64,000 bases of DNA, from the NCBI RefSeq assembly GCF_000731675.1, contig NZ_JMIT01000002.1, positions 409,456 to 473,455 of the forward strand, written 5' to 3'. This DNA comes from Pseudomonas capeferrum (GTDB taxonomy: Bacteria; Pseudomonadota; Gammaproteobacteria; Pseudomonadales; Pseudomonadaceae). Both the position numbers and the translations under genes were made by a program. How positions within the stretch are numbered: position 1 is the first letter of the stretch; every line of letters starts with the position of its first letter. The notes under the pieces were generated by a model. The model was given only the letters and a program-made list of their open reading frames with translations, did not search any database and was not told the origin of the DNA. This document shows, one piece after another, positions 54,182-62,812 of the stretch.

Positions 54182-54958
54182 TTACTTGGCCGGTTCTTCT
54201 GCTGGGGCTTCGGCAGGCGCTTGCGCCGGTGCTTCGGCTTCCGGCTCTGCACCTTGCAGTTGTGCCGGGTCCTTGATGGCGATCAGCTCAAGGTCGAATA
54301 CCAGTACCGAGTTGGCTGGGATCAGCGGGCTCGGGCTCTGGGCGCCGTAAGCCAGTTCGGCCGGGATGAACAGCTTGTACTTCTCGCCGACGTGCATCAG
54401 TTGCAGGCCTTCGACCCAACCTGGAATGACGCCGCTGACCGGCAGGTCGATCGGGCTGCCGCGTTCGACGGAGCTGTCGAACACCTTGCCATCGGTCAAC
54501 TTGCCTTCGTAATGAACGGTGACCACGTCAGTCGGCTTGGGCTGCGGGCCGTCGGCCTTCTTGATCACTTCATACTGCAGGCCCGAAGTGGTGGTGACCA
54601 CGCCTGGCTTCTTGGCGTTGTCTTCGAGGAACTTCTTGCCGGCGGAAGCGGCTTCTTCGCTGGCCTTGGCCAGACGCTCTTCGGCGCGCTTCTGCAGCGA
54701 GGTGAAGGCCTCGACCAGCTCTTCGTCCTTGATGCGCTGCTCTTTCTTGCTGACCGCGTCTTCGATGCCCAGCGCGACCGCTTTGGAGTCAAGGTCTTCC
54801 ATGCCTTCCTGAGCCAGGCTTTTGCCCATATTCAGGCCGATACCGTAGGAGGCTTTCTGTGCCGGAGTCTTCAGCTCGGGGCTGCTGGCCTGTTGGTCGC
54901 AGCCAGCCAATACGAGGCCTACCAGGGCAACCGCAGCCGCCAAACGATGCTGTTTCAT
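54182..54958 (-). CDS. FKBP-type peptidyl-prolyl isomerase lipoprotein
   Basis: A 258-residue Mip/FkpA-like cis-trans prolyl isomerase. The lipobox LAGC places lipidated Cys20, so it is a lipoprotein. An N-terminal dimerisation region with long helices (about 30-125) is followed by the FKBP domain (about 130-230) with VVTVHYEGKLTDGKVFDSS near 152 and GVIPGWVEGLQLMHVGEKYKL near 183. The last 20 residues are an Ala/Pro/Glu tail (PAQAPAEAPAEEPAK). AAGGAAATAGC precedes the ATG at 54958. Confidence 0.93.
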   Translation of the reverse strand: MKQHRLAAAVALVGLVLAGCDQQASSPELKTPAQKASYGIGLNMGKSLAQEGMEDLDSKAVALGIEDAVSKKEQRIKDEELVEAFTSLQKRAEERLAKASEEAASAGKKFLEDNAKKPGVVTTTSGLQYEVIKKADGPQPKPTDVVTVHYEGKLTDGKVFDSSVERGSPIDLPVSGVIPGWVEGLQLMHVGEKYKLFIPAELAYGAQSPSPLIPANSVLVFDLELIAIKDPAQLQGAEPEAEAPAQAPAEAPAEEPAK

Positions 54959-54982
54959 GCTATTTCCTTGTTCATGCGCCAT

Positions 54983-55227
54983 AAGGGCAATCAGGGTAAA
55001 GCCGCGAGCTTAGCAGGCGGCCGTGACCAATGGCTACCGGCATAGGAGCGGGTAAACACTGATTAGTTCAACAGCCTTGCATGCATCAGAAAAGCCTTAA
55101 TTAGTGCAAAAGATCATTCGTTACGCTTTGTATCGACCAAGATATACCATAACGCTATCATCTGCCGCTTTCAGGATGCTGGCCCGGGCGCGGCCAGGCT
55201 GTCTAGAACGGGCTTCAGGGATGCACA
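54983..55227. promoter_or_regulatory. AT-rich divergent region between the FKBP and AraC genes
   Basis: About 245 bases without a gene. Bases 55070-55165 are clearly more AT-rich than the surroundings, the usual look of a promoter block before a horizontally acquired cluster. TTACGC and TATACC spaced by 16 bases (near 55118-55146) could be a weak sigma70 promoter for araC. Nothing else was identified. Confidence 0.35.
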
Positions 55228-55965
55228 ATGAGATGGGACGGAGCAGTAACTTTCGGTGATTACTGGCTGGGCTACACCGGCAAGACCGACCAAACCGCAG
55301 CCCACGCCCACGTCGCCATCCAGCTGTGCATCGGCCTGCGCTACGACATCACCGTGGAGTTCGGTAACCATACCCTCAGTGCACCGGGGGTACTGATCGG
55401 GCCCTCCGTCGACCATCGCTCGTTGCCCAACGCCGACCGCGTTGCCTTCCTTTACTTCTACCCGGACGCGCCGCTTGGCCGCGCATTGAAAGCCCTGCTC
55501 GACGAGAGCGGCAAGGCAGCGGTCAGCCCTGACATCGTCGATTGCGTGCGCCAGGCGGCCAACTTCGATGAGGTAGTCGCAGCCCTGGAACTCAAGCTGG
55601 TGCCCCCTGACAGCTTCGACCCACGCCTGTCCAATGCCCTGCACCTGCTGCGCCAGGACTGGGCGGGCATCGGCGCGGTGTCGCGCGCGGCCAGCGCGGT
55701 AGGCCTGTCCAGCCCACGCCTGCGCTTTTTCGCCACGCACCAGATGGGCGTGCCACTGTCGCAATGGATCATCTGGCGCAAGCTCGAACGTGCCTGCCAT
55801 GCCCTCGCCCACGACGCCAGCCTCAGCGATGCCGCCATCGCCGGCGGCTTCGCCGACCAAGCCCACCTCACCCGCATGATGCGGCGCATGGTCGGCATGT
55901 CGCCCAGCCGCGTCGCCGTGGTACTGCGCAATACAAGCGATTCGTTCAAGAATCAGCAGTTCTAA
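55228..55965 (+). CDS. AraC-family transcriptional regulator
   Basis: A 245-residue regulator with an N-terminal cupin-like sensor (about 5-110) and a C-terminal pair of helix-turn-helix motifs (about 150-235). The second motif is well formed: AIAGGFADQAHLTRMMRRMVGMSPS near 208, matching the AraC signature. It stands directly before the biosynthetic operon on the same strand with a 189-base gap, so it is the likely pathway activator. Confidence 0.9.
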   Translation: MRWDGAVTFGDYWLGYTGKTDQTAAHAHVAIQLCIGLRYDITVEFGNHTLSAPGVLIGPSVDHRSLPNADRVAFLYFYPDAPLGRALKALLDESGKAAVSPDIVDCVRQAANFDEVVAALELKLVPPDSFDPRLSNALHLLRQDWAGIGAVSRAASAVGLSSPRLRFFATHQMGVPLSQWIIWRKLERACHALAHDASLSDAAIAGGFADQAHLTRMMRRMVGMSPSRVAVVLRNTSDSFKNQQF

Positions 55966-56154
55966 ATCGCCATCATCCCCTCCAGCCCGCGCCGATCGGG
56001 GTCTCCACCCAGGCGCAGGGCCGCTTGCCGGCCGTTGCCACTGAAACACAGGCACACAGGTCGGCTTTTTTAATCGCTCCGGTTCCTTGGCCCCCTTGCG
56101 GCTGCCAGGCAGACGGGCCACTTCATCAACCTAGCGAGCAAGGAGTGCTAGTCC
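55966..56154 (+). promoter_or_regulatory. Gap before the biosynthetic operon
   Basis: 189 bases between the AraC gene and the first enzyme gene. GGTCGGCTTTTTTAATCGC near 56061 has a T-run and could end the AraC transcript. AAGGAG lies nine bases before the enzyme start. The operon promoter is expected here but no clear boxes were seen. Confidence 0.35.
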
Positions 56155-57228
56155 ATGTCTGGACAAACGCGGCTGACCGTTTTCCTTACCGGCGGAGCCG
56201 GTGTACTGGGCGATACCCTGATCGACCAACTGGCCGAGCGCTATCACCTGGTCTGCCTGACCCGGCGCAGCAGCATTCGCCACCCTGGGGTCGAAACCCT
56301 GCGCGGTGACATCTGCCAACCGCACATGGGCCTGTCCCACGCGGACTACCTGGCGCTGACCAAACGGGTCGACTGGGTCATCCACTGCGCGGCTATTACC
56401 CGCCTGGATGGCCATGCCGAAGCGGTGTTCTCGGTCAATTACCAAGGCACCGAGCAGGTGCTGCAGTTTGTCCGCGATGCCGACGTACCGCTGTACCACA
56501 TCAGCACTGCCTTCACCCACCCCTGTGACTACCACCCAGGGGTGATGCCCTCGACCCCGTACGAAGTGGTCAAGCGCCAAGCCGAGACCCTGGTGCGTGA
56601 GGCCGGCGTACCGGTTTCGATCTTTCGCCCGTCGATCATCATCGGCGACAGCCACAGCGGCCACATGCCCATGCTGCAGGGCTTTCACCTGACCATGGGG
56701 CTGATGATGTCGGGCTACCTGCCGATCATCCCCTGCCCTGAGGGCGGCCGTGTCGATGTCATCGCCCGCGACGTGGCAGCTGCCGGCATCGCCAGTGCGC
56801 TGGATCAGCGCCTGATCGGTGACGACTACTTCCTCACCAACGGCCCACAGGCGCTGGATATCCGCACCCTGCTCGACCTCATGTGCGAACAAATGCAAGA
56901 CCAGAGCACACCCTTCCAGCGCCCGCGCTGCATGAACCCGGACATCTACGAACGCCTGGTACGCCCGGTGTTCCTGCCGGCCCTCGAAGAGAACATCCGC
57001 GCAGCCCTCGGCCGGGCGACCCAACTGTGCCGCTACGCCAGCCTGCTGCAGCCGCTGCCCAGCTCCCTGGAGCAACTGTTGCCGGCCCAGCGCCTGGCCC
57101 AGCGCTCACCGCGCCAGGAGTTGGCGCTTACCTTGGCATGCCTGGCGCCCAAGCTTTCGGCCATGCAACGCATGCTGAAGATTCCGGCAGCGGGCGAGCG
57201 CCGTGGCGAACTGGCCATGGAGGCCTGA
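56155..57228 (+). CDS. Thioester-reductase-like extended SDR
   Basis: A 357-residue NAD(P)-dependent reductase resembling NRPS terminal reductase domains and fatty acyl-CoA reductases. The cofactor motif TGGAGVLG lies at 12-19, GDICQPHMGLSHADY near 51 matches the GDL-x-QP-x-LGL motif of thioester reductases, VIHCAAITR lies near 75, and the catalytic Ser/Tyr/Lys are in HIST (Ser117) and PYEVVK (Tyr136, Lys140). RPSIIIGDSHSGHM near 158 is the usual follow-up block. It would reduce an acyl thioester to an aldehyde. It stands as a single domain; an acyl-activating enzyme is not in the window. The aminotransferase starts three bases after its stop. Confidence 0.82.
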   Translation: MSGQTRLTVFLTGGAGVLGDTLIDQLAERYHLVCLTRRSSIRHPGVETLRGDICQPHMGLSHADYLALTKRVDWVIHCAAITRLDGHAEAVFSVNYQGTEQVLQFVRDADVPLYHISTAFTHPCDYHPGVMPSTPYEVVKRQAETLVREAGVPVSIFRPSIIIGDSHSGHMPMLQGFHLTMGLMMSGYLPIIPCPEGGRVDVIARDVAAAGIASALDQRLIGDDYFLTNGPQALDIRTLLDLMCEQMQDQSTPFQRPRCMNPDIYERLVRPVFLPALEENIRAALGRATQLCRYASLLQPLPSSLEQLLPAQRLAQRSPRQELALTLACLAPKLSAMQRMLKIPAAGERRGELAMEA

Positions 57229-57231
57229 ACG

Positions 57232-58488
57232 ATGAACAGCTTCACCCCCCTGCCCGAAGGGCTTGATGCCGAGCGCGTGCGCGCGCAGTACCGTGACCAT
57301 GTCAATGCGGGTTATGCCCGCCTGGCCTCGATGATGAACCTGCCCATCGAGGTGGGTGCCGAAGGCGTCTATCTGTACGACATGGACGGCAATCGCTACC
57401 TGGATGCCGGTGGCTATGGCGTGTTCCTGCTCGGGCATTCGCACCCGCAGGTCGTCGAGCAGGTCAGCCGCCAGCTGCACAGCCACCCGATGGCCAGCAA
57501 GCTGATGCTCAACCCGTTCCAGGCCCAGGCCGCTGCGGCCCTGGCTGCGGTATGCCCAGACCCGCTGCAGTATGTGTACTTCTGCAACTCCGGCACCGAA
57601 GCCACCGAGGCGGCGCTCAAGCTGGCCTGGCTCAATGGCTGCCAGCACGTGATCTCTACCCAGGGTGGTTACCACGGCAAGACCCTTGGCGCACTGGCGG
57701 TCACCGGCAGGGCTCTGTATCGCACACCGTTCGCCGACCGCCTGGGCGACAGCCATTTCGTGCCCTTTGGCGATGCCGAGGCGCTACGCCTGCAATTGCA
57801 GGCACAACCCGAACGCACCTGCGTGATCCTTGAGCCGGTACAGGCCGAAGCCGGGGTGATCGTGCCTGCGGCCGGCTACCTGCAGCAGGTGCGCAAACTG
57901 TGCGACCAGTACGGCGCAATCCTGATTGCCGATGAAATCCAGTCTGGCCTGGGCCGCACCGGTCGCTGGTGGGCCTGCGACCACGAGGCAGTGGTGCCCG
58001 ACATCCTGCTGGTCGGCAAGAGCCTGTCCGGTGGCTGCGTGCCGGTCAGCGCCATGGTCTGCAACGCCGACATGCAGGCGCCGCTCAATCGCAACCCGTT
58101 GATGCACACCTCCACCTTCGGCGCCAACCCGCTGGCCATGGCCGCAGTGATGGCGACCCTCGACGTGATGCAGCGCGAACAGCTGGTGGAGCGCGCCGCA
58201 GCCCTGGGCCAACGCCTGCAGCTGGGCCTGCAGAGCGTGCTGCGGCAACACCCGCGCGGCGCACAGGTGCAGTTGCGTTGCGCCGGCCTGCTGCTCGGCC
58301 TCGAGTTCGTCGACGCCGGGCTGGCGGCAAACATGGTCATGCACCTGATCGACCAACGCATCGTGGTCAACCATTCGCTCAACGATCACCGGGTAATCCG
58401 CCTGACACCGCCAGCCCTGTACAGCGACAGCGACGTTGAATGGCTGCTTGGCGGTTTCGCCCGCGCCCTTGCCCGCACCTTCGAATAG
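57232..58488 (+). CDS. Class III PLP-dependent aminotransferase
   Basis: A 418-residue aminotransferase of the ornithine/putrescine/omega-amino-acid type. PLP-binding features are FCNSGTEATEAALKLA near 117, the GGYHGKTLGALA loop near 145, the ring-contacting Asp234 in ADEIQSGLGRTG and the Schiff-base Lys263 in VGKSLSGG. It begins three bases after the reductase stop and its likely substrate is the aldehyde made by that reductase, giving a primary amine. The same reductase-transaminase coupling is fused in one protein in prodigiosin and tambjamine pathways. Confidence 0.88.
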   Translation: MNSFTPLPEGLDAERVRAQYRDHVNAGYARLASMMNLPIEVGAEGVYLYDMDGNRYLDAGGYGVFLLGHSHPQVVEQVSRQLHSHPMASKLMLNPFQAQAAAALAAVCPDPLQYVYFCNSGTEATEAALKLAWLNGCQHVISTQGGYHGKTLGALAVTGRALYRTPFADRLGDSHFVPFGDAEALRLQLQAQPERTCVILEPVQAEAGVIVPAAGYLQQVRKLCDQYGAILIADEIQSGLGRTGRWWACDHEAVVPDILLVGKSLSGGCVPVSAMVCNADMQAPLNRNPLMHTSTFGANPLAMAAVMATLDVMQREQLVERAAALGQRLQLGLQSVLRQHPRGAQVQLRCAGLLLGLEFVDAGLAANMVMHLIDQRIVVNHSLNDHRVIRLTPPALYSDSDVEWLLGGFARALARTFE

Positions 58489-58497
58489 GACACCGAA

Positions 58498-58941
58498 ATG
58501 AAAGAAGTCAGCCTGACCGCCCATGTTCCCAGCCAGAGTGCCGAACAGGTCTACGCCGCCATCAGCAACTTCAGCCTCTACCCCCAGCTGTGCGAATCGG
58601 TGCGCAACATCGAGATCGAATCGATCCATGAGCACGAGGTGCTGAGCAACTGGGAGGTGAACTTCCACAGCGGCATTCTCAAGTGGCAGGAACGCGATGT
58701 CTTCGACCCCGACAACCTGCATATCCACTTCCGCCAGACCGCAGGCGACATCGACCACTTCTCCGGCTCCTGGCAAGTCAGCGAAACCGCCGAGGGCGCC
58801 AGAATTGCCTTCCGCTCGTGCTTCGACCTGGGCCTGCCGATGCTTGCCGACATGCTCGACCCGGTAGCGCGGCAAGCCATCCACGACAACATCAGCGCCA
58901 TCATCAGTGGCCTGTTCCCGAACAGCCAGATCAAGGATTGA
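58498..58941 (+). CDS. SRPBCC (START/polyketide-cyclase-like) protein
   Basis: A 147-residue protein with the SRPBCC fold typical of COQ10-type lipid-binding proteins and polyketide cyclases. The N-terminal strand and helix VPSQSAEQVYAAISNFSLYP near 10 and QTAGDIDHFSGSWQVSE near 82 are characteristic. It probably binds a hydrophobic intermediate or catalyses a cyclisation. It sits nine bases after the aminotransferase and ends four bases before the next gene. Confidence 0.8.
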   Translation: MKEVSLTAHVPSQSAEQVYAAISNFSLYPQLCESVRNIEIESIHEHEVLSNWEVNFHSGILKWQERDVFDPDNLHIHFRQTAGDIDHFSGSWQVSETAEGARIAFRSCFDLGLPMLADMLDPVARQAIHDNISAIISGLFPNSQIKD

Positions 58942-58945
58942 TGCC

Positions 58946-60091
58946 ATGCCGTTGCCACTCCTGCAAAACGCCAGGCAAACCCTGAACCGCTTTGCCCCAG
59001 GCTTCGCCGACCTGCTGACAGAACTGCCATTCGAGCAGCGCGAGGCGGCAGGCAGCCCGGTGGTGGACTGGTTCAAGCAGAACGGGCCGGTTGCCTTGCT
59101 GGTGCCCGGGGCTGGCGGTGGCCTGGGGGCCAGCGCGCGCCAAGCGCTGCATGTGCAGCTTGCCCTCGGCGCCTTGTCGCCCTCGCTGGCTGTGGCCAGC
59201 ACCATGCATCAGTTTTCCGTGGCCAGCCTGGTCGCGGTTGCCGCCAAGGGCACAGGCGCCGAAGGCCTGCTGTTGTCAGCCATCGCCCGGCAGCGCCTGC
59301 TGCTGGCGTCCGGCTTCGCTGAGGGCGTGCCCGGTGGCGGCATCCTCGATGCCGGCATGGAAGCCTTGCAACTGGCCGACGGCGTACGCCTGAGCGGCAG
59401 CAAGCAACCGTGCAGCCTGACCCGCTCGATGGACCTGCTGACTGCCAGCTTCAGCCGGGCCAGCGAGCACGGCGAAGAGCTGATGATCGCCCTCATCCCC
59501 GCGTCCGCACCGGGCATCAGCCACCACCCGTTCTGGGGCAACAGCGCTCTGGCCGGTGCACAGAGCCTGGAACTGCGCCTGGAGGATGTGTACGTCAGCG
59601 AGAAGATGATCTTCTCCGCCGGGTTGAAGTCGCAGCTGGGCGATGTACAGACCATCGGTTTCATCTGGTTCGAGCTGCTGATCAGCGCCAGTTACCTGGG
59701 GGCCTGCATGGGCCTGGTGGAGCGGGCGATCGACGAGCGCCGCTGGAGCGACCAGCAACGGGTGCAACTGGCCTGCCAACTGCAATTGTGCCTGAGCGCC
59801 CTGGAGGGCTTGGCGCATGAGGTCGATCAGCTGCAAGGCGACGCCGATGACTTGCTCGCGCGCCTGCTGCTGACCCGCTACGGCATCGAGCAGCAACTGG
59901 CCAGCGCCTCCGACCTGGCCCACCAGATGCTCGGTGGCCTGGCCTTCATCCGCTCGAACCTGAGTTGCGACTGGCTGGCCAGCACCCGTGGCCTGCAGTT
60001 CCACCCTCCCGGGCGTTTCAGCATGACGGCCAACCTCGACCGCTACCTGCATGGCGCCACCTTCAGCATTGCCAATGGAGTCACCCTGTGA
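58946..60091 (+). CDS. Acyl-CoA-dehydrogenase-like flavoprotein
   Basis: A 381-residue protein with the acyl-CoA dehydrogenase layout: N-terminal helices, a central beta domain (about 125-215) and C-terminal helical bundle. VPGAGGGLGASARQALHVQ near 53 and GGLAFIRSN near 330 resemble family blocks. I could not place the usual catalytic Glu with confidence, so it may be an oxidase or a non-classical desaturating enzyme. ATG 58946 follows AAGGA. Its stop overlaps the next start (GTGA). Confidence 0.75.
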   Translation: MPLPLLQNARQTLNRFAPGFADLLTELPFEQREAAGSPVVDWFKQNGPVALLVPGAGGGLGASARQALHVQLALGALSPSLAVASTMHQFSVASLVAVAAKGTGAEGLLLSAIARQRLLLASGFAEGVPGGGILDAGMEALQLADGVRLSGSKQPCSLTRSMDLLTASFSRASEHGEELMIALIPASAPGISHHPFWGNSALAGAQSLELRLEDVYVSEKMIFSAGLKSQLGDVQTIGFIWFELLISASYLGACMGLVERAIDERRWSDQQRVQLACQLQLCLSALEGLAHEVDQLQGDADDLLARLLLTRYGIEQQLASASDLAHQMLGGLAFIRSNLSCDWLASTRGLQFHPPGRFSMTANLDRYLHGATFSIANGVTL

Positions 60092-60915
60092 AACTGCTCA
60101 ACAAGATCGTCGTCATCACCGGCGCGGCACGCGGCCTAGGCCTGGAAACCGCGCGCAAGCTCAAGCAGCAAGGTGCAACCGTGATCGGCATCGACCGGCT
60201 CGAACCGCACACGGCCCTCAACTTCGATGCCTACTACCTGCTCGACCTGTGCGACCGCGAGCGCCTGGACGAAGCCGCCGCCTCGATCCTGGAGCGCTTC
60301 GGCGACATCGACATCCTGGTCAACAATGCCGGGGTGCTGACCTTGGAGCGCGGCGAGACGGGGGTTAACGACGACGTGCGCCGCGCCCTGGAAATCAACC
60401 TGCTGGCCCCCTGGCAGTTGACCTCGCGGTTCTTGCCGGCGCTGCTGCGCACGCAGGGCAAGGTGGTCAACGTGTCTTCGCTGTTTGCCCTGGTGAACGC
60501 GCCCTACGTCGCCGCCTATGCCACCAGCAAACGGGCCATGAGTGCCTATTCGGATGTACTGCGTATGCAGTACCCCGGGCAACTGGACGTGGTAACGGTG
60601 TTCCCTGGGTTCATCGACACGGCCATTCACGACCCGGCCGAACGGGTCGGCCTGTCGGTCAAGCGCCTGGTCAGCTTCAAGCGCGGCGAGCGCGTGCTGC
60701 TGTCGCTGGAAGAAAAACTCGATGACGCCAGCAATGGCCTGGTACGTGCCTGCACCCAGCGTGGCCTGCGCAACCGTGGCCTGACCTTCCTCGGCAGCGT
60801 GGCCATGTACACCGCCCGCTGGCTGCCGAGCGTGGTCGACGCGTTCATCAGCCTGCGCCTGCGCCGCTTGAGCAACGCCGGGCAGCTGTCGCTCAAGCCC
60901 GAACTGATCGACTGA
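60088..60915 (+). CDS. Short-chain dehydrogenase/reductase of the biosynthetic operon
   Basis: A 275-residue classical SDR. The cofactor motif TGAARGLG lies near 11, VNNAGVLT near 77, the Ser in NVSSLFAL near 127 and the Tyr/Lys in YATSKRA near 144. The extended C-terminal part is hydrophobic (SVAMYTARWLPSVVDAFI near 232), suggesting membrane association and a lipid substrate. The start is a GTG at 60088 overlapping the previous stop. Confidence 0.88.
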   Translation: MKLLNKIVVITGAARGLGLETARKLKQQGATVIGIDRLEPHTALNFDAYYLLDLCDRERLDEAAASILERFGDIDILVNNAGVLTLERGETGVNDDVRRALEINLLAPWQLTSRFLPALLRTQGKVVNVSSLFALVNAPYVAAYATSKRAMSAYSDVLRMQYPGQLDVVTVFPGFIDTAIHDPAERVGLSVKRLVSFKRGERVLLSLEEKLDDASNGLVRACTQRGLRNRGLTFLGSVAMYTARWLPSVVDAFISLRLRRLSNAGQLSLKPELID

Positions 60916-60925
60916 GGGCAGGCCG

Positions 60926-61897
60926 ATGACGCAACTGGCACTGGACAAGCCCACGCTACGCCCGGACCGCAGCCTGCTCAAGCCGTCGGCGCTGGAAACC
61001 ACCTGGGTGGTCGGCTATGCGTTGCTGCTGTTCGCCGTCCCGTTGGCAGTACTGGTGGAGACCCTCAGCCAGCTGCCGCAGGCATGGCCGCTGGCCCTTC
61101 CACTGCTGCTGCCGGCGGGTTACGGCCTGTTTCTGCAGGGCATCCTGGGTCACGAGGGCTTCCACTTCAACCTTAGCGAAAACCGCCTGTACAGCTGCAT
61201 GCTGGCGGTGTTGCTGAGCTCGATGCTGACCGGCTTCTGCGTCACCGGCTACTTCGTCGACCACTGGCAGCACCATCGCCATAACGGCAGCCCCAAGGAC
61301 CCGGACTGGCGCCTGCTGCGGCGCTATCGCCTGGCCGTGACCCGGCTGCTGGTGTCACGCCTGCATGCCACCGCCTGGTACCTGCTGCAGACCGTGCGCC
61401 TGGCCCTGCCCGGCGCCAAGGTCGAAGGCACGCTGCCGCTTCCGGACAAGCAGATCCGCTTGCTGGCCAGGGTCAATCTGGCCTGCCAACTGCTGTGGCC
61501 GGCGCTGTGGCTGGCGCTGGCGACGAAGTGGCCGGTGCTGCTGCCGGCGATGGCTGGGTGCCTGTTGCTGGCCTTGTTGATTTCCGCGCTCAACGCCTAT
61601 CAGGAGCATGCCTTCGAGGCCTGCGTCGACCGGCCGGTGGCACGCTCGCGCACCGCCTGGCTGAGCACCCTGCTGCACCTGGGCTCCAACTATCACCTGG
61701 AGCACCACCTGTACCCGCGGGTGCCGTGCTGGCGCCTGCCACGGCTGCACCGCCAATTGCTCGCCAGCGGTTGGTACGAAGGCCGCCAGGCGCTGCTCGA
61801 ACCGCGTTTCTTCGGCGCCTTGCGCTACTGCAAGGCACGTTTCCCCTATGCCGGCGCCTGGCAAGCAATGCCACCGCCAGGCCGCCCCGGGCAGTAA
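60926..61897 (+). CDS. Membrane fatty-acid desaturase/hydroxylase
   Basis: A 323-residue integral-membrane diiron enzyme. The three histidine boxes are present: HEGFH (76-80), HWQHHRH (113-119) and HLEHH (257-261), with hydrophobic helices between them. YQEHAFEAC near 224 adds a further histidine. It would introduce a double bond or hydroxyl into an acyl or alkyl chain. It starts ten bases after the SDR. Confidence 0.9.
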   Translation: MTQLALDKPTLRPDRSLLKPSALETTWVVGYALLLFAVPLAVLVETLSQLPQAWPLALPLLLPAGYGLFLQGILGHEGFHFNLSENRLYSCMLAVLLSSMLTGFCVTGYFVDHWQHHRHNGSPKDPDWRLLRRYRLAVTRLLVSRLHATAWYLLQTVRLALPGAKVEGTLPLPDKQIRLLARVNLACQLLWPALWLALATKWPVLLPAMAGCLLLALLISALNAYQEHAFEACVDRPVARSRTAWLSTLLHLGSNYHLEHHLYPRVPCWRLPRLHRQLLASGWYEGRQALLEPRFFGALRYCKARFPYAGAWQAMPPPGRPGQ

Positions 61898-61938
61898 CCA
61901 GCGCCCGGTACACCGCCCCCACACTCAAGGAGCCGAGT

Positions 61939-62739
61939 ATGTCTTTTGATGTTGATGCAATGATCGAGAATGAACGCCGCACCCTGCTGGCACACCCCCT
62001 GTTCGCCAGGATCAGCTCGCTGGATGACGTGCGCCTGCTGATGGAGAACCACGTGTTCGCCGTGTGGGATTTCATGACGCTGCTCAAGCGTATCCAGCGC
62101 GACCTGACCTGCGTCACCCTGCCCTGGCTGCCGCCGCGGCACATCATTGCCGCGCGGCTGATCAACGAGATCGTCACCGGCGAAGAAACCGACGAGCACC
62201 CTGGCGGCGGCTTCATCAGCCACCTGGACCTGTACCTCAGCGCCATGGACGAGATTGGCGCCGACACTGGCCCGTTCCGTCAATTCCAGGCCCTGCTGCA
62301 AGCAGGCGTGCCACTGGCCCAGGCGTTGACCAACGTCGACATCCCGCTGCCGGCCAAGGTATTCGTCAGCAAGACCCTCGACGTTGCCCTGCATGGCTCG
62401 ACCGAGCAGGTACTGGCGTACTTCTTCTTCGGCCGCGAGGACATCATCCCCGACATGTTCGGCGGCCTGCTGCAGCGCTGGGCGATCGAGGAAGCCAGCG
62501 TGCCGATGCTGACCTACTACCTCAAGCGCCACATCGAGATGGACGGTGACGATCACGGCCCGGCGGCCAAACGCATCATCGCCGAGATCGTCAGCGAACC
62601 CGCACAGCAACAGGCGCTGGCCAAGAGTGCAGCCGATGCGCTGGTAGCCCGTACCGTGCTGTGGGACGGCGTGTTCGAACTGCTCAACCAGCGCGCCACC
62701 GCGACTGCGCAAGCCACTTGCGTGGCGGCAGCCAGCTGA
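61939..62739 (+). CDS. DUF3050 heme-oxygenase-fold protein, probable diiron oxidase
   Basis: A 266-residue helical protein of the DUF3050 family, assigned to the heme-oxygenase-like fold. It has the pattern of the diiron-oxidase branch: ENH near residue 36, the acidic/His block NEIVTGEETDEHP (76-88), His95 in ISHLDLYL and Dx3H as Asp202-His206 in KRHIEMDGDDHG. Members of that branch oxidise amino acids or fatty acids, for example making terminal alkenes or N-oxides. AAGGAG precedes the ATG at 61939. It is the last gene before a hairpin and the exporter genes. Confidence 0.82.
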   Translation: MSFDVDAMIENERRTLLAHPLFARISSLDDVRLLMENHVFAVWDFMTLLKRIQRDLTCVTLPWLPPRHIIAARLINEIVTGEETDEHPGGGFISHLDLYLSAMDEIGADTGPFRQFQALLQAGVPLAQALTNVDIPLPAKVFVSKTLDVALHGSTEQVLAYFFFGREDIIPDMFGGLLQRWAIEEASVPMLTYYLKRHIEMDGDDHGPAAKRIIAEIVSEPAQQQALAKSAADALVARTVLWDGVFELLNQRATATAQATCVAAAS

Positions 62740-62740
62740 G

Positions 62741-62781
62741 CATTGCCCCTTGCCTGCGCAGGCCGCAGGCAAGGGGCAATG
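62741..62781 (+). terminator. Perfect 18-bp-stem hairpin after DUF3050
   Basis: CATTGCCCCTTGCCTGCG at 62741 pairs perfectly with CGCAGGCAAGGGGCAATG ending at 62781, loop CAGGC. It begins one base after the DUF3050 stop. There is no T-run, so partial termination or mRNA processing between enzyme and exporter genes is likely. Confidence 0.75.
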
Positions 62782-62812
62782 GCCTTAAACGACAAGGACG
62801 AGAGCGTGTGAC

